From Halogranum amylolyticum (lineage in GTDB: Archaea; Halobacteriota; Halobacteria; Halobacteriales; Haloferacaceae): 64,000 nt of DNA. Below the pieces are notes generated by a model. That model was not told where the DNA came from. It was given only the letters and a program-made list of their open reading frames with translations, and did not search any database. Of the stretch, positions 15,814 through 24,766 are shown one piece after another. Both the position numbers and the translations under genes were made by a program. Location of the stretch: positions 62,001 through 126,000 of the forward strand of contig NZ_FODV01000002.1 of assembly GCF_900110465.1 (NCBI RefSeq). Direction: 5' to 3'. The number at the start of each line of letters is the position of its first letter. Position 1 is the stretch's first letter.

Positions 15814-17937
15814 CTACTCCAGCTCGCGCTCGATGACGTCCCGCAGGTCGGCGATCGCGTCGACGTCGTAGGCGAGTTCGTCGTCGCCGACCGAGAGCGA
15901 GAGCGTCCCGTCGGTCGTCGCCGACCCGAGTTCGGTGACGGGTGCGACGCCCTCGAACGCCGCGTAGACGGCCTCGGGGTTCGTCGTCTCGACGACCGCG
16001 CGACCGGGCGTCTCGTCGAACAGCGCGACGACGTCCGCCAGTTCGACGTCGGCACCGGCGGTGTCGGTGACCATCTCGGCCAGCGACACGGCGAGGCCGC
16101 CGTGGCTCACGTCGTGGACGGCGAGCGTCGACTCGTCGTCGGCGACAGTCGCGAGCGCCGAGACGAGTTCTCCGGGGTTCGCCGGTAGCGCCGGGAAGCG
16201 GTCGGTGCCGCCCATCTGAGCGAGATACTCCGACCCGCCGAGCGACCCGCCCGACTCGCCGACGAGCAACAGCGTCCCCTCGCCCGCGAACGCGGCGGGC
16301 GGGGCGTCGTAGCCCGCCTTCGTGCCGAGCATCGCCAGCGTCGGCGTCGGCGGGATCGGCCCGGAGACGGAGTCGTTGTAGAGCGAGACGTTGCCGCCGA
16401 CGACGGGAGTCGAGAGGCTTCGGCACATGTCGGCCAGTCCGTCCACGATCCCTTTGAACCCGCCGTAGACGTCGGGTTTCTCGGGGTTGCCTCCGTTGAG
16501 ACAGTCGACCGCGGCGAGCGGCGTCGCCCCCTTCGCCGCGAGGTTGGTGGCGTTCTCCAGTGCGACCGCGCGAGCACCCTCGTAGGGGCTCGCGCTCGTC
16601 CAGTTGGGGTTCGCGCCGGAAGAGAGCGCGAGACCCGTCCCCGCCTCGCGGAGGGCGACGATGGCCGCGTCGTCGCCCGGCCCGACGCTGGTCCGGACGC
16701 CGACCTCGTGGTCGTACTGGCGATAGACCCAGCGCTTGCTCGCCGTGGTCGGACTGCCGACGACGGCCTCGAACGCCTCCGTGAGACCGGCTTCCGGAAG
16801 GTTACGCTCCTGCGGCTCCGGACTCACCGCGTCGAGATCGTTCATCGGCGCGCCGTCGGCGAGGAACTCGGGAGGAACGTCGACGACGACCTCGCCGTCG
16901 AACGTGCAGACGTAGTTGCCCTCGGCGACCTCGCCGATGACCGAACAGCCGAGGTCGTACTTCTCGGCGATCTCGGCGACGCGGTCGACGTCCTCCGGCG
17001 CGACCTCGTAGCACATCCGCTCTTGGGACTCCGCGAGCAGGATCTCGAGCGCCGACATCTCGGGTTCGCGCTGGTGGACGCGGTCGAGGTCGATCTCGGC
17101 GCCGAACCCGCCCTTGGCGACGAGTTCGCTGGAGGCACCGCCCAGCCCCGCCGCACCGAGGTCGCGCGCCGAGCGGATCAGTCTCTCGTCGACGAGGTCC
17201 TCGTTGGCTTCGATGAGTAGTTTCTCCGTGTACGGATCGCCGACCTGGACGGCCGGGCGGTCTTCGGTCTCGGCGTCTTCGGCGAGGTCCTCGCTCGCGA
17301 AGGAGGCGCCGCCGAGCCCGTCGCGGCCGGTGGCGTTGCCGACGAGGACGAGTTTGTTGCCGGCCTCCTGCGCTTCGGCGGTGACGAGACGATCGGGGGT
17401 GGTCAGGCCGACGCAGGCGACGTTGACGAGTGGGTTACCGACGTACCCCTCGTGGAAGTCGACGCTGCCGGCGACCGTGGGAACGCCGATACAGTTGCCG
17501 TAGTGGCTGATTCCCTCGACGACACCCTCGAAGAGGTAGCGCGAGTGTTCGCGATCGAAGTCGCCGAAATACAGTGAATCTGCGAGTGCGATGGGGTACG
17601 CACCCATCGAGAGCGTGTCGCGGACGATGCCGCCGACGCCCGTCGCCGCGCCGTCGAACGGATCGACGTAGGAGGGGTGGTTGTGGCTCTCGATGCCGAA
17701 CGTGACGTAGGTCTCGTCGTCGCCCTCGTAGAGCGGGACGGCGACGACCGCGGCGTCGTCTCCCGGACCGACGACGACCTGGTCGCTCTCGGAGTCGAAC
17801 GCCGAGAGCAGCGGGCGCGAGGAGCGGTACGCGCAGTGTTCGCTCCAGAGGTTCTCGAACAGCGCACCCTCGGCGGGCGTCGGGTCCCGACCGAGTTCGT
17901 CCCGGATGAGGTCGTGATCCGTGTCGGGTAGGCTCAT
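15814..17937 (-). CDS. purL: Phosphoribosylformylglycinamidine synthase II
   Basis: 707-residue synthetase subunit that makes FGAM from FGAR, ATP and ammonia in purine synthesis, working with PurQ and PurS (not in this window). Motifs include the N-terminal [13 protein letters not shown] with the conserved His, [24 protein letters not shown] for ATP and metal, and the second-half [13 protein letters not shown] and [10 protein letters not shown]. Length and order match the small-type PurL. A GGAAGGTG element precedes the ATG, and a TATA-like sequence abuts a TGCACA palindrome further upstream, so this gene has a short leader. Confidence 0.96.
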   Translation of the reverse strand: MSLPDTDHDLIRDELGRDPTPAEGALFENLWSEHCAYRSSRPLLSAFDSESDQVVVGPGDDAAVVAVPLYEGDDETYVTFGIESHNHPSYVDPFDGAATGVGGIVRDTLSMGAYPIALADSLYFGDFDREHSRYLFEGVVEGISHYGNCIGVPTVAGSVDFHEGYVGNPLVNVACVGLTTPDRLVTAEAQEAGNKLVLVGNATGRDGLGGASFASEDLAEDAETEDRPAVQVGDPYTEKLLIEANEDLVDERLIRSARDLGAAGLGGASSELVAKGGFGAEIDLDRVHQREPEMSALEILLAESQERMCYEVAPEDVDRVAEIAEKYDLGCSVIGEVAEGNYVCTFDGEVVVDVPPEFLADGAPMNDLDAVSPEPQERNLPEAGLTEAFEAVVGSPTTASKRWVYRQYDHEVGVRTSVGPGDDAAIVALREAGTGLALSSGANPNWTSASPYEGARAVALENATNLAAKGATPLAAVDCLNGGNPEKPDVYGGFKGIVDGLADMCRSLSTPVVGGNVSLYNDSVSGPIPPTPTLAMLGTKAGYDAPPAAFAGEGTLLLVGESGGSLGGSEYLAQMGGTDRFPALPANPGELVSALATVADDESTLAVHDVSHGGLAVSLAEMVTDTAGADVELADVVALFDETPGRAVVETTNPEAVYAAFEGVAPVTELGSATTDGTLSLSVGDDELAYDVDAIADLRDVIERELE

Positions 17938-17970
17938 TCACCTTCCTGTTGAAAGAGGGGCCGTTAATGC

Positions 17971-17995
17971 TTTTCTATATGCACATGCGTGCACA
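17971..17995 (-). promoter_or_regulatory. purL promoter with TGCAC/GTGCA inverted repeat
   Basis: Read on the minus strand, TGCACGCATGTGCA is followed directly by TATAGAAAAG, a TATA-like box, 35-40 bases before the purL ATG. The inverted repeat would cover the TFB recognition side of the promoter. The core TATGCACAT (17978-17986 on the plus strand) recurs upstream of purB. Confidence 0.45.
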
Positions 17996-18153
17996 ATAAT
18001 CACGGTACGAGGCGCACACGCCGCCAACACGGCCGCGTCTCTACCAGCGACTCGGGGGTCGTGGCGTCTCGAGACGGGAAGCTCGGGGCGCCGGCGTGTG
18101 CCACTGACCCAATCCGGTACACATAACACGGTCGGTCGTTTCAGAGTTCACCA

Positions 18154-18351
18154 ATGAACGAATCACTCGTCTGGGGTGGACTCGGCGTCCTGTTGGCCGT
18201 CGTCGGACTCGGCATCATCGCACCGGATTTGCTCGCGGAGTTCCAGCACGGTGGGTTCGGTAGTCCGATGGTACTCTACGGGATCGGCGTCGCCGCCGCA
18301 GCCGTCCTGACGATCCTCATCGTCGTCCCGAGCGTCGTCGCCAAAAAATAA
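18154..18351 (+). CDS. Small two-helix membrane protein
   Basis: 65 residues with two hydrophobic helices (about 5-27, LVWGGLGVLLAVVGLGIIAPDLL, and 40-62, MVLYGIGVAAAAVLTILIVVPSVV) joined by a short loop rich in Gly and His, ending in Ala-Lys-Lys. No family is recognised. Its composition is typical of real haloarchaeal small membrane proteins, and the C-terminal lysines suggest a cytoplasmic end. It stands alone. Confidence 0.65.
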   Translation: MNESLVWGGLGVLLAVVGLGIIAPDLLAEFQHGGFGSPMVLYGIGVAAAAVLTILIVVPSVVAKK

Positions 18352-18441
18352 GCCGCTCGGTACGTCGCTGCACTCGTCGTAAGGGATCGAGTCGGCGACT
18401 CCCGCCAGTCGGCTGACGTGAGAGACGGTCGGACCGCGGAG

Positions 18442-18450
18442 CTTTTTTAC
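18442..18450 (+). promoter_or_regulatory. TATA-like box of the PHP/asnB-like operon
   Basis: TTTTTTACG lies 22-30 bases before the GTG at 18472. The spacing fits a leaderless transcript starting at the GTG, which supports that start over longer upstream frames. Confidence 0.45.
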
Positions 18451-18471
18451 GGGTGGTGCCAACGAACGTCC

Positions 18472-19155
18472 GTGTTATCGGTCGAGCTGCACACGCACTC
18501 GTCGCTGTCGTACGACGGGCGAGACCCGGTCGATCTACTGCTGGAACAAGCGGCCGCAGTGGATCTCGACGCCATCGCCATCACCGACCACGACGAACTC
18601 GACGCCAGCCTCGAAGCCGTCGAGCGAGCGCCCGAGTACGGACTCGTCGGCATCTCCGGGATGGAGGTTACGAGCGCCGCGGGACACGTCCTCGCGTTCG
18701 GCATCGACGACCCCGTCCCCGCGGGCCTGTCGTTCGACGAGACGCTCGATCGAATCCGCGAGCAGGGCGGCGTCGCAGTCATCCCCCATCCCTTTCAGAA
18801 GTCACGCCACGGCGTCGCCCCGCACGTCACCCGCGAACAGTTGGCGAACGCCGACGCTATCGAAGTGTACAACTCCCGGCTCCTGACCGGACTCGCGAAC
18901 CGGAAAGCCGAGCGGTTCGCGGCCGATCGAGGGCTGCCGATGACCGCCGGCAGCGACGCGCACATCAGCGAGATGGTCGGGCAGGCGATCACGGAAGTCG
19001 CCGTCGACGAACGTAGCGCGGAGGCGATCCTCGACGCCATCGTCGAAGGACGCACCAGCTACGTCGGATCGCGCACGCCGTGGCACATCAGTTTCCGACA
19101 GGCCGCTGGCGGCGCGAAGCGGCGGATGAAACACGGCATCATCGACCTGCTGTGA
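18472..19155 (+). CDS. PHP-domain metal-dependent phosphoesterase
   Basis: 227 residues of the TrpH/YciV-like PHP family. Metal ligands are visible in order: HTHSSLSYDG at the N-terminus (His6, His8), ITDHDEL near 39, GMEVTS near 63, IPHPF near 104 and the TAGSDAHI segment near 161-168. Known relatives hydrolyse 3',5'-nucleoside bisphosphates or short RNA 5' ends; the substrate here is not known. The GTG start gives MLSVELHTHSSL, the normal family start. It overlaps the next gene by one base (TGATG), so the two are translationally coupled. Confidence 0.85.
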   Translation: MLSVELHTHSSLSYDGRDPVDLLLEQAAAVDLDAIAITDHDELDASLEAVERAPEYGLVGISGMEVTSAAGHVLAFGIDDPVPAGLSFDETLDRIREQGGVAVIPHPFQKSRHGVAPHVTREQLANADAIEVYNSRLLTGLANRKAERFAADRGLPMTAGSDAHISEMVGQAITEVAVDERSAEAILDAIVEGRTSYVGSRTPWHISFRQAAGGAKRRMKHGIIDLL

Positions 19156-20231
19156 TGCGCGGTGCAGATGAGTCGTTCGTCCGCGACGCGCTCGACGCCG
19201 GCGACCCGCTGCCAGGGACGGCGGGGTTCGCGGGCGAGGTCGACGGCTGCCTCGTCCGCGACGTGCTCGGCCGGCAACCGCTCTTCTCCGAACGCGGCGA
19301 CCACCGTCGCTGGAGCGTCGACCGGACCGACCTCGACGATCCACGGCGCGTTCCGGCGGGTGTCGCCCGAGACAGCAACGGCGACGAAGTGGTGTGGCGG
19401 CTCCCCGACCCACCCGTCGCTGACGCCGACGTCGCGGTCGACGCGGTCCGCGACGCCGTGTTAGCGAGCGTTCGCGACGTCGACGACGACGGCCTCGCGG
19501 TCGCGTTCTCCGGCGGACTCGACTCCGGACTCGTCGCCGCGGGTGTCCCCGACGCACCGCTCTACGTCGCCGGCTTCGAGGGGAGCCACGACGTCGCCGC
19601 CGCGATCGCAGCGGCCGACGCGATGGACCGCGACCTGCACGTCGTCGAGTTTACACACGCGGATCTGAAGCGTGCGGTGCCGAAGCTGGTCTCGGCTATC
19701 GGGCGAGATAACCCGATGGATATCCAGATAGCTCTTCCACTGTATCTCACTGCGGAGCGGGCGGCGACCGACGGCTACGACCGACTCGCCGTCGGACAGG
19801 GTGCCGACGAGCTGTTCGGCGGCTACTCGAAGGTGGTCGACCCCGCCGCCGACCATCGCGTCGACGCCGACACGGTTCGCGGAGCGACGCGCGAGGTGAT
19901 CGCGACGCTCCCGGACCAGCTGGAGCGTGACGTCCTCGCGTTGCGAGCAGCCGGCGTCGAACCGGTCGCGCCACTGTTGCACGACCGCGTCGTCGACGCC
20001 GCGCTTCGACTTCCAGCGGAGTTGCTGGCCACGGCGGACGAACGGAAAGTCGCGCTCCGACGGGCCGCGACAGACGTACTTCCGGAGTCGGTTCGGACGG
20101 CGGAGAAGAAGGCGGTCCAGTACGGAACCTACGCCGCACGGGAACTGGACCGACTCGCGCGACAGGACGGGTTCAAACGACGGATGGACGACCACGTCGG
20201 CCAGTACGTCCGCTCGCTCTGCGAGGAGTAA
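19155..20231 (+). CDS. Asparagine-synthase-like amidotransferase without glutaminase cysteine
   Basis: 358 residues. The C-terminal synthetase domain has the PP-loop SGGLDS at 119-124 and the GQGADELFGGYSK motif near 214, as in AsnB. The N-terminal 100 residues look like a shrunken Ntn glutaminase: VRDVLGRQPLFSE echoes AsnB RDxxGxKPLY, but the start is MRGA instead of MCG, so the catalytic Cys2 is absent. It may use free ammonia or modify a substrate other than aspartate. Coupling to a PHP phosphoesterase is the only clue to pathway. AsnB proper is about 500-600 residues. Confidence 0.82.
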   Translation: MRGADESFVRDALDAGDPLPGTAGFAGEVDGCLVRDVLGRQPLFSERGDHRRWSVDRTDLDDPRRVPAGVARDSNGDEVVWRLPDPPVADADVAVDAVRDAVLASVRDVDDDGLAVAFSGGLDSGLVAAGVPDAPLYVAGFEGSHDVAAAIAAADAMDRDLHVVEFTHADLKRAVPKLVSAIGRDNPMDIQIALPLYLTAERAATDGYDRLAVGQGADELFGGYSKVVDPAADHRVDADTVRGATREVIATLPDQLERDVLALRAAGVEPVAPLLHDRVVDAALRLPAELLATADERKVALRRAATDVLPESVRTAEKKAVQYGTYAARELDRLARQDGFKRRMDDHVGQYVRSLCEE

Positions 20232-20368
20232 GAAGGTAGCGAGCAGGCGACACGCGGTAGACCTAGACGCGTGGCGGTGTGTCGCACGGTCGCGGCGTCG
20301 CCACGCGGTCGCTCGTCAGCGCACGGCCGCTCTGGCTTCGCTCTCGCACTTGAAGTTACAGCTATCCG

Positions 20369-20848
20369 CTAGCCGTACCGTTCTCCGACCGTCTCGATAG
20401 CCTCGACGCCGATCTGCACTGTGTCGGGGTCGACGTCGCTGGCACGGAGCTCGTCGACGCCGTACCAGTCCCAGATCTCCGACTCGACCTCGTCGTCGCC
20501 GTCGGGGTCGATCTCGCGGCCGTCGACGTGGGCGAAGTAGACGTGGTCGACGTGTTGGTGGCCGACCGTCCCGTCCCCGTGGACGTTGATGTCGTAGAGC
20601 ATCATGTGCGCCGGTTGGGGGAGCGGTTCGCCGGCGGGGGCGTCGACGTCGGCGACGTCGGCGACCAGCGTCGCGTCGAGACCGGTCTCCTCGCGAACCT
20701 CACGGAGGCCGGCCTCGTGCGGCAGTTCGTCGCGGTCGACGTGACCGCCGGGTGGGACGCGGATGTCGAGTCGGCGGTGGTGGTGGAGCGCGGTCGCACC
20801 GTCGTTGACGATGTACACGGTCGCAGTGAAGTGACGCGTCGTCTCCAT
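20369..20848 (-). CDS. NUDIX hydrolase
   Basis: 159 residues with a full Nudix box GGHVDRDELPHEAGLREVREETGL at about 35-57, matching GX5EX7REUXEEXGU. It should hydrolyse a nucleoside diphosphate linked to another group, with a divalent metal. The C-terminal part is very acidic (DPDGDDEVESEIWDWYGVDEL). A longer frame reaches 20905, but METTRHFTATVYIVNDG at 20848 is the usual start of this family. It lies downstream of tfb on the same strand after 120 bases. Confidence 0.88.
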   Translation of the reverse strand: METTRHFTATVYIVNDGATALHHHRRLDIRVPPGGHVDRDELPHEAGLREVREETGLDATLVADVADVDAPAGEPLPQPAHMMLYDINVHGDGTVGHQHVDHVYFAHVDGREIDPDGDDEVESEIWDWYGVDELRASDVDPDTVQIGVEAIETVGERYG

Positions 20849-20968
20849 ACCGGCCTCTCCCGCCGGAGAGGACTTGCAGATTCCGACTCGCGATGGGAGA
20901 CTCACTCGGACGAACGGCGAAAAGACAGTGCCCGGAGAGTGTCGCGTGGAGAAGAGACCCGGCTCCGC

Positions 20969-21952
20969 TCAGGGCATCTGAACCTGCTCTTCGGCTTCGA
21001 GCAGTTCGTGATACCGGTTGCGGATGGTGACTTCGCTGATGTTAGCGACGTCCGAGACCTCGCTCTGTGTGACCTTCTCGTTGGTCAAGAGCGAGGCGGC
21101 GTAGACGGCGGCCGCGGCGAGCCCGACCGGCGACTTCCCGCTGTGGACGCCCTCCTCTTTGGCGTTCTTCAGCAGCTGGCGGGCGCGTCGTTCGGACTCG
21201 TCGGAGAGTTCGAGGTCGCTCGCGAACCGCGGTACGTAGCTGCCGGGGTCTGCGGGCTGGATCTCCAGTTTGAGTTCGCGGACGACGTAGCGGTACGTCC
21301 GGGCGATCTCGTCTTTGTCGACGCGGGAGACGCTCGTGATCTCGTCGAGCGAGCGAGGCGTCCCAGCCTGTCGCGCTGCTGCGTAGAGGGAACTCGTCGC
21401 GACGCCCTCGATGGAGCGGCCCGGGAGCAGGTCGTCGCTCAGCGCGCGACGGTAGATGACCGACGCCGTCTCGCGGACGTTCTCCGGCAGACCCAGCGCC
21501 GACCCCATCCGCTCGATCTCGCCGAGCGCCTGCTTGAGGTTACGCTCCTTGGAGTCGCGGGTGCGGAACCGCTCGTTCCACGTCCGCAGTCGCTGCATCT
21601 TCTCGCGCTGACGACTGGACAGCGAGTTGCCGTAGGCGTCTTTGTCCTGCCAGCCGATGTTCGTCGACAGCCCCTTGTCGTGCATCATGTTGGTGGTCGG
21701 GGCACCGACGCGGGACTTCTGGTCTTTCTCTTTGGAGTCGAACGCCCGCCACTCGGGACCGTGGTCGATCTCGTCCTCGTCGACGACAAGGCCACAGTCC
21801 TGACAGACCGTCTCACCGTTCGACGTGTCTGCGTTCAGCTGTCCTCCGCACTCCGGGCAGCGTAGCTCTTCCGAGGGGTCGGACTCGGACTCTGTCTCTT
21901 CCTCACGCGAACGGGCACGCTGGCCCGTGTAACTTCGGACACTTTCAGTCAT
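20969..21952 (-). CDS. tfb: Transcription initiation factor TFB
   Basis: 327-residue homologue of TFIIB. An N-terminal zinc ribbon (LRCPECGGQ...TVCQDCGLV, about 30-52) contacts RNA polymerase. The B-finger/linker EWRAFDSKEKDQKSRVGAP follows, then two cyclin repeats (about 125-220 and 225-320) bind TBP and the BRE; the C-terminal repeat ends with SEVSDVANISEVTIRNRYHE, its DNA-recognition helix-turn-helix. Haloarchaea keep several tfb genes, so this one may serve a subset of promoters. The start at 21952 (MTESVRSYTGQRARS) is typical. Confidence 0.95.
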   Translation of the reverse strand: MTESVRSYTGQRARSREEETESESDPSEELRCPECGGQLNADTSNGETVCQDCGLVVDEDEIDHGPEWRAFDSKEKDQKSRVGAPTTNMMHDKGLSTNIGWQDKDAYGNSLSSRQREKMQRLRTWNERFRTRDSKERNLKQALGEIERMGSALGLPENVRETASVIYRRALSDDLLPGRSIEGVATSSLYAAARQAGTPRSLDEITSVSRVDKDEIARTYRYVVRELKLEIQPADPGSYVPRFASDLELSDESERRARQLLKNAKEEGVHSGKSPVGLAAAAVYAASLLTNEKVTQSEVSDVANISEVTIRNRYHELLEAEEQVQMP

Positions 21953-22216
21953 TGTGGGATGGGGTGGGAGAGAAGGGTCTCTCTGGTTCGATGCAATCAT
22001 CTGTTGGGCTCTGAGCAACTTAAGTCTGGTGACCAATCGTGTGAAACAATCCCGTGGAGGGCAGTGCGGAGCCGCGTCGTCGCCTGATCTCGGTCTCGGG
22101 GCGACAGCGGAACGACACGGAAGCGGCGTCGGCGACGAGCGGGATGAGCGCGTGGCTGGTGGGCGTCGCGGCGCCGCACCGAAACCCTTACTCCCGGCCC
22201 GTGGCACCCTCGAAGT

Positions 22217-22495
22217 ATGACCCAATCCCGCGTTGACGCAGCCGAGGTGCGTCACGTCGCCGAGCTGGCGCGGGTGAACCTCGACGACGAGGAAGTCGAA
22301 GAGTTCGCCACGCAGTTCGCCGACATTCTGGAGTATTTCGACGCGCTCGACGAGGTACCGGAGGTCGACCGCGAGTCCGACCTCGTGAACGTGATGCGTC
22401 CCGACGAGGTCCACGAGGGGCTCTCACAGGAGGAGGCGCTCGCGAATGCAGCCGAGACGGAGGACGGCTTCTTCAAGGGGCCGCGGGTGTCATGA
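22217..22495 (+). CDS. gatC: Asp/Glu-tRNA amidotransferase subunit C
   Basis: 92-residue small subunit of the GatCAB transamidase that turns Glu-tRNA(Gln) and Asp-tRNA(Asn) into the amidated forms. The pattern VDAAEVRHVAELARVNLDDEEVEEFATQFADILEYFDAL is the family core, and the MRPDE...FKGPRVS tail wraps around GatA. It overlaps gatA by four bases (ATGA). CCCTTA, 27-32 bases before the ATG, may be the TATA element of a leaderless message. gatB is not here. Confidence 0.95.
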   Translation: MTQSRVDAAEVRHVAELARVNLDDEEVEEFATQFADILEYFDALDEVPEVDRESDLVNVMRPDEVHEGLSQEEALANAAETEDGFFKGPRVS

Positions 22496-23766
22496 GCGGT
22501 CTGAACGCCTTCATCACCGAGGAGACTATCGACGGCGAGGGCGACGGACCGCTCGCCGGCAAGTCGGTCGCCGTCAAGGACAACATCAGCACGAAGGGGC
22601 TCCGGACGACCTGCGGCTCTGCGATGCTGGAGGACTACGTCCCACCCTACGACGCGACGGTCGTCGAACGCCTGAAGGAGGCCGGCGCCGCCATCGCCGG
22701 TAAGGCCAACATGGACGAGTTCGGGATGGGGACGACGACGGAGACGTCCGCCTACGGCCCGACGAAGAACCCGGTCGACGAGTCGCGCGTCCCCGGCGGC
22801 TCCTCCGGTGGCAGTGCGGCGGCCGTCGCCGCCGGCGAGGCCGACCTCGCACTCGGCTCCGACACGGGCGGCTCCGTCCGCTGTCCGGCCGCGTTCTGTG
22901 GCGTCGTCGGCATCAAACCGACCTATGGGCTCGTCTCCCGGTACGGCCTCGTCGCGTACGCCAACTCGCTCGAACAGATCGGCCCGATCGCGCCCACCGT
23001 CGAGGAGGCCGCCCAACTGCTCGACGTCATCGCCGGGCCGGACGGGCGCGACGGGACGACCCGCGAGGAGGGAGCCGACTCGGACTACGCCAGCGCCGCC
23101 GACGGCGACGTCGACGACCTGACCGTCGGCGTCCCGACCGAACTGCTCGACGGTGCCGACGAGGGCGTCGTCGAGACGTTCTGGGACGCCATCGACGACC
23201 TCGAGGCGCAGGGCGCCGAGTACGAGGAGGTCTCGCTCCCCTCTGTCGAACACGCGGTACAGGCGTACTACGTCGTCGCGATGTCGGAGGCGTCCTCGAA
23301 CCTCGCCCGCTTCGACGGCGTACGCTACGGGAAGTCCGGCGGCTACGAGGGCAACTGGAACGAGTCGTTCGCTGACGCCCGCGAGGAGGGGTTCGGTGCG
23401 GAGGTCAAGCGTCGCGTCCTCCTCGGGACCTACGCGCTCTCTGCAGGCTACCACGACAAGTACTACGCGAAGGCCCAGGACGCACGCGCGTGGGTGAAAC
23501 AGGACTTCGACGAGGCGTTCGCCGACGTCGACGTGCTCGCCTCGCCGACGATGCCGGTGCCGCCGTTCGAACTCGGCGAGAGTCTCGACGACCCGCTGCA
23601 GATGTATCTCGCCGACGCCAACACCGTCCCGGTAAACCTCGCGAACCTCCCCGCCATCTCGGTCCCCGCAGGCGAGACCGAGGGACTCCCGGTCGGACTG
23701 CAGCTCATCGGTCCGAAGTTCGGCGAGGAACGGATCGTTCGCGCGGCCAGTGCCGTCGAACGGTAA
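22492..23766 (+). CDS. gatA: Asp/Glu-tRNA amidotransferase subunit A
   Basis: 424-residue amidase-signature subunit that frees ammonia from glutamine for GatB. The Ser-cisSer-Lys triad is complete and correctly spaced: Lys29 in VAVKDNIS, Ser104 in GGSSGG and Ser128 in SDTGGSVR. It is shorter than bacterial GatA (about 485), as usual for archaea. It overlaps gatC, so the two subunits are made together. Its 3' flank is a 334-base gene-free interval. Confidence 0.95.
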   Translation: MSGLNAFITEETIDGEGDGPLAGKSVAVKDNISTKGLRTTCGSAMLEDYVPPYDATVVERLKEAGAAIAGKANMDEFGMGTTTETSAYGPTKNPVDESRVPGGSSGGSAAAVAAGEADLALGSDTGGSVRCPAAFCGVVGIKPTYGLVSRYGLVAYANSLEQIGPIAPTVEEAAQLLDVIAGPDGRDGTTREEGADSDYASAADGDVDDLTVGVPTELLDGADEGVVETFWDAIDDLEAQGAEYEEVSLPSVEHAVQAYYVVAMSEASSNLARFDGVRYGKSGGYEGNWNESFADAREEGFGAEVKRRVLLGTYALSAGYHDKYYAKAQDARAWVKQDFDEAFADVDVLASPTMPVPPFELGESLDDPLQMYLADANTVPVNLANLPAISVPAGETEGLPVGLQLIGPKFGEERIVRAASAVER

Positions 23767-24100
23767 GGTCGAGCGATCAGGAACGTCTTCTGCAGTGTTG
23801 TTTACTTCTGCCCGACACGTTCGACGAGAGAGCCGTCGCCGTCGCTCGTCGACGAGTGAGATCCGATGAGAGAATGGCGACGATGGCTGAAAACTCAGCC
23901 AGTCGCCCTGGTCCCCGCTGACGCTTCGGCCCTCCAAGAACGAAGCGTCGTATTGGGCAAGCAGTGCAATACACATAAGGTTGATGGCCCCGAGCACTGG
24001 TCGCCGTGCGAGCGCAGAGACAAGCGCGTGAAGAGAGTCACCGTCGAGAGTGCGACGGCTTGGCGAGCACGCACAGGAGTACGAGCCTCTCTATCGAGTA
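23767..24100. other. Gene-free interval with two hairpins, gatA / RCK gene
   Basis: Convergent spacer of 334 bases without a convincing gene. GGCTGA-AAAC-TCAGCC is a perfect 6-bp stem at 23885-23900. GACGCTTC (23920-23927) pairs with GAAGCGTC (23942-23949), an 8-bp stem with a 14-base loop. These may end the converging transcripts or belong to an unannotated small RNA. Confidence 0.45.
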
Positions 24101-24766
24101 TCAGCCACGGAAGAGGTTCATCACCTCGTCGACGACGTCGGACTCGACGGCGACGACGTAGCGGTTGCCGGGGTCGAGCACCGTCTCCGGCCCGCCGATG
24201 CGGTTCCCCGCGTAGTCGACGATGATGAGACTCCCTCGTGGCAGTCTGATCTCGCTGAGTTGTCGACCGGCGGCCGGTGCGCCTTCGGCGATCTCCACCT
24301 CCAGAATCTCGACGTCGCCGAAGACGTCTTCGACCGTCCGGACGCCTTCGCCCGTGATAGCGTTGACAGCGGCGCGCGCACCGGTCCGCTCGGGAAAGAC
24401 GACCTCGTCGACGTACTCCGTGTAGAGATCGTCCGGACGCGCTGTCGTTCGTAGTACGGTTCGGACGTCTGCCAGTCGCTGGGCAGCCATGCAGATCGCG
24501 AAGTTCGTCGGTTCGTCGTCGGTAAGCGCCGCGACCACGTCACTCCGCTCTGGCTGCGCCTGTCGGAGGATGGAAGGACGCGAGGCGTCACCCTCGATGA
24601 TCGTCGCGACGTACTCGTCGCTCAGGAAGGCACTTCGCTCGGAGTGGTCCTCGACGAGTGTGACGCTGTGGCCGCGGTCGGCGAGCAGTTCTGCGGTGCG
24701 CACGCCGACCTCGCCGCCGCCGGCGATGACGACGCGCAGGTCTCGTGTCGGGTCGTCGGTACTCAT
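24101..24766 (-). CDS. RCK/TrkA-type regulatory protein paired with an amino-acid permease
   Basis: 221 residues: one NAD-binding RCK-N domain (about 9-130, VVIAGGGEVGVRTAELLADRGHSVTLVEDH) and one RCK-C domain (about 145-221, with GSLIIVDYAGN). This is half the size of the tandem TrkA proteins further along. The four-base overlap with the permease gene upstream suggests that it gates that transporter in answer to NAD(H) or another nucleotide. The regulatory role is inferred from family and position. Confidence 0.85.
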   Translation of the reverse strand: MSTDDPTRDLRVVIAGGGEVGVRTAELLADRGHSVTLVEDHSERSAFLSDEYVATIIEGDASRPSILRQAQPERSDVVAALTDDEPTNFAICMAAQRLADVRTVLRTTARPDDLYTEYVDEVVFPERTGARAAVNAITGEGVRTVEDVFGDVEILEVEIAEGAPAAGRQLSEIRLPRGSLIIVDYAGNRIGGPETVLDPGNRYVVAVESDVVDEVMNLFRG

